Assembly: GCA_963558965.1 (NCBI GenBank) | Contig: CAUWIT010000008.1 | Location: forward strand, 1-64,000 | DNA length: 64,000 nucleotides | Source of the DNA: Gallibacter sp963558965 | Lineage (GTDB): Bacteria; Bacillota; Clostridia; Peptostreptococcales; Anaerovoracaceae | Direction of reading: 5' to 3' | Shown: positions 62,717 to 64,000 of the stretch, piece after piece | Layout of the letters: the number at the start of each line of letters is the position of its first letter | Numbering within the stretch: the stretch's first letter is position 1 | Translations under genes and position numbers: made by a program | The notes under the pieces: generated by a model | What the model was told of the DNA's origin: nothing | Seen by the model: the letters and a program-made list of their open reading frames with translations, nothing else | The model's database searches: none

Positions 62717-63652
62717 TTACCTTTTTTCTTGGTACAGTTTTTCATTTTTTTCTAATAGTTTAATGCTATCTAATGCTAAAAGTGCTTTTTCTGTTGCCAT
62801 CACATTTGGATCATCACTGTCTTCATCAACTGTGTGTTTAAAACCGCCATCTGTTTTATATCTCATAAGTCCATCGTATAAGCTGTTGCCATCCTTTATA
62901 AATCTTTTATCATTTACAGGATCAACTCCCACAGATGTTAGACCTATAATCACTTCTACTGTTGATTCGCAGTTTCCATAACTTCCGTCTTTTTGTTGCT
63001 TATCTGATAGCCCATCTACACACTGGTCTATTGCACTTTTTACTTTTTTATCTTCCTTGTAGTAGCTTAGTCCTTGCAAATACATAGCCCCATAATCCAC
63101 TATATTTTCAGTTTTATATGCTTTATTTTTTACTATCTCATCTGTCAATATATCTATGTACTTCTGTTCATTTTCAAGTTTTACACCTGCTACATTTGAA
63201 GCGATAAGGGCAAATGCCACTGCATTATTTCCTTGGTCTGTTACTTTTTTATAATTATCCAAAGGTTTGACTATATTGTATCCTTCTATATTTTCAGGAT
63301 TTTCCCCTACGGCACAAACTCCAATAGTTACCCTTGCGTATTCCGTATAATACTTTTCGTCCAACACACCTTTTTCAGATTTTACAGTTGCCCTAACATC
63401 ATCAAAATATGTGGTGAAGTAACTTTGTTCATCATCTAACGAAATACCACTAGCTTTGACACCTTTAACCGCCCATTCTCCACCGACAGAACCTACACTT
63501 GCCGTTGGATTTAGCTCTTTGACATCTGAAACTGTATCTTCAATTTGCTTGTTTATATCACCTTTGCCACAGCCGGTAAAAAACAATGCCATACACATGG
63601 TCAATACAACCAAAATAGATATGCTACTTTTTCTTTTTTTGATTTTTTCCAT
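62717..63652 (-). CDS. Lipoprotein with alpha/alpha-barrel (prenyltransferase-like) domain
   Basis: This 311-aa lipoprotein has a signal peptide and lipobox ending FFTGC (Cys28). The rest is helical and shows repeats of the terpene-cyclase/prenyltransferase alpha/alpha toroid: the theme Q..DGSYGN (KDGSYGNCESTVEVIIGLTSV) and GGFKHTVDEDSDDPNVMATEKALLAL. Transcobalamin and intrinsic factor have an alpha/alpha barrel plus a DUF4430 beta domain. Here the barrel is separate and the DUF4430 is in the next gene. The start overlaps the upstream partial gene by 29 bp. Confidence 0.8.
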   Translation of the reverse strand: MEKIKKRKSSISILVVLTMCMALFFTGCGKGDINKQIEDTVSDVKELNPTASVGSVGGEWAVKGVKASGISLDDEQSYFTTYFDDVRATVKSEKGVLDEKYYTEYARVTIGVCAVGENPENIEGYNIVKPLDNYKKVTDQGNNAVAFALIASNVAGVKLENEQKYIDILTDEIVKNKAYKTENIVDYGAMYLQGLSYYKEDKKVKSAIDQCVDGLSDKQQKDGSYGNCESTVEVIIGLTSVGVDPVNDKRFIKDGNSLYDGLMRYKTDGGFKHTVDEDSDDPNVMATEKALLALDSIKLLEKNEKLYQEKR

Positions 63653-64000
63653 GAGATTTCTTCTCCTTTTTAAGCCTCTTCAAACTTGCCGCCATGTTTT
63701 CCCTATCTTCTTCACTTATCTCATCTTGACTGTAAGCAGCCTTGTTACCTAAGATTTTTTCTTCTTCGCCTATATCCAATTTCAGTTCTTCCATATAGCC
63801 ATACATAGCAGCTACAGCGACTTTGGCCTCGCCTTTTTTAAACAACTTGTTTCGTCTGTAAATAACTATCCATTTTTTAACACATCTATAGAGGAAATAA
63901 ATTAACAATAGTAGTAACAATCCTAAAATTGCAATAGTTACAATCACTCCAATTTTAAAATCTATATCTTTGTTAGTCTTGTTTTCCTTTGTTTGTTGCT
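63624..64000 (-). CDS. C-terminal part of a membrane protein (partial, runs off the right edge)
   Basis: The frame is open to the window edge. Visible are a hydrophilic linker, one membrane helix (IVTIAILGLLLLLLIYFLYRC) and a cytoplasmic tail of about 80 residues (AVAAMYGYMEELKLDIGEEE and a Lys-rich end). The tail resembles the DUF4129-type tail of transglutaminase-like membrane proteins. The extracytoplasmic domain lies outside the window, so the assignment is tentative. Confidence 0.6.
   Translation of the reverse strand, partial: QQTKENKTNKDIDFKIGVIVTIAILGLLLLLLIYFLYRCVKKWIVIYRRNKLFKKGEAKVAVAAMYGYMEELKLDIGEEEKILGNKAAYSQDEISEEDRENMAASLKRLKKEKKSHGKNQKKKK

Overview
The window is chromosomal DNA of a low-G+C Gram-positive anaerobe. 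The CdaA-CdaR-GlmM cluster, YhaM nuclease, DUF4317 protein, raiA-type RNA, long-form Hpf, Gram-positive surface proteins and AGGAGG-type ribosome binding sites all point to the class Clostridia, perhaps a Eubacterium/Mogibacterium-like (Anaerovoracaceae) organism. The genus is an inference; no rRNA or tRNA gene is visible.

Region 1 (1-29 kb) is housekeeping. A histidine kinase/response regulator pair and gltX are followed by a divergent thioredoxin-reductase-like enzyme. A long minus-strand series then runs from 18.3 kb down to 5.1 kb: YhaM-like nuclease, CCA-adding enzyme, RecD2, ComFC, raiA RNA, Hpf, diadenylate cyclase CdaA, CdaR, GlmM, GlmS, SAH hydrolase and a UPF0340 protein. It links cyclic-di-AMP synthesis with amino-sugar precursor synthesis. 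On the plus strand are an NAD synthetase whose glutaminase half looks inactivated, and a lone purC. A LysR regulator and uvrB-uvrA follow.

Region 2 (28.8-32.5 kb) is a LysR-type regulator divergent from a four-gene redox operon: flavodoxin, CMD-cupin, aldo/keto reductase and FMN reductase.

Region 3 (32.5-40.9 kb) is accessory. It has a triple tandem repeat, a TnpV-like pseudogene with one in-frame stop, and a complete type II-A CRISPR-Cas locus transcribed leftward: cas9 (1090 aa), tracrRNA with its own promoter, cas1, cas2, long csn2, a leader ending in ATTTGAG, and 19 repeats with 18 spacers. The tracrRNA and repeat resemble those of the compact SaCas9/St1Cas9 group.

Region 4 (41-52 kb) holds a DUF4317 protein, a secreted protein, and an SOS-type Y-family DNA polymerase gene split by a 503-nt group I intron without an ORF. 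Joining the exons restores a 510-aa protein, and a LexA-like box overlaps the promoter. Next are a YolD-like protein, a MurE-family ligase, a DtxR-like regulator and a DUF454/CydDC-like ABC exporter operon with a palindromic operator.

Region 5 (52.4-64 kb) is a leftward cell-surface cluster: the end of a membrane protein, an alpha/alpha-barrel lipoprotein, a DUF4430 protein, a beta-propeller/Big/Fn3 protein and a 1772-aa wall protein with DUF4430-like domains and helical repeats. An alpha/alpha barrel combined with DUF4430 is the domain set of animal transcobalamin/intrinsic factor, so a surface corrinoid- or ligand-capture role is a testable inference.
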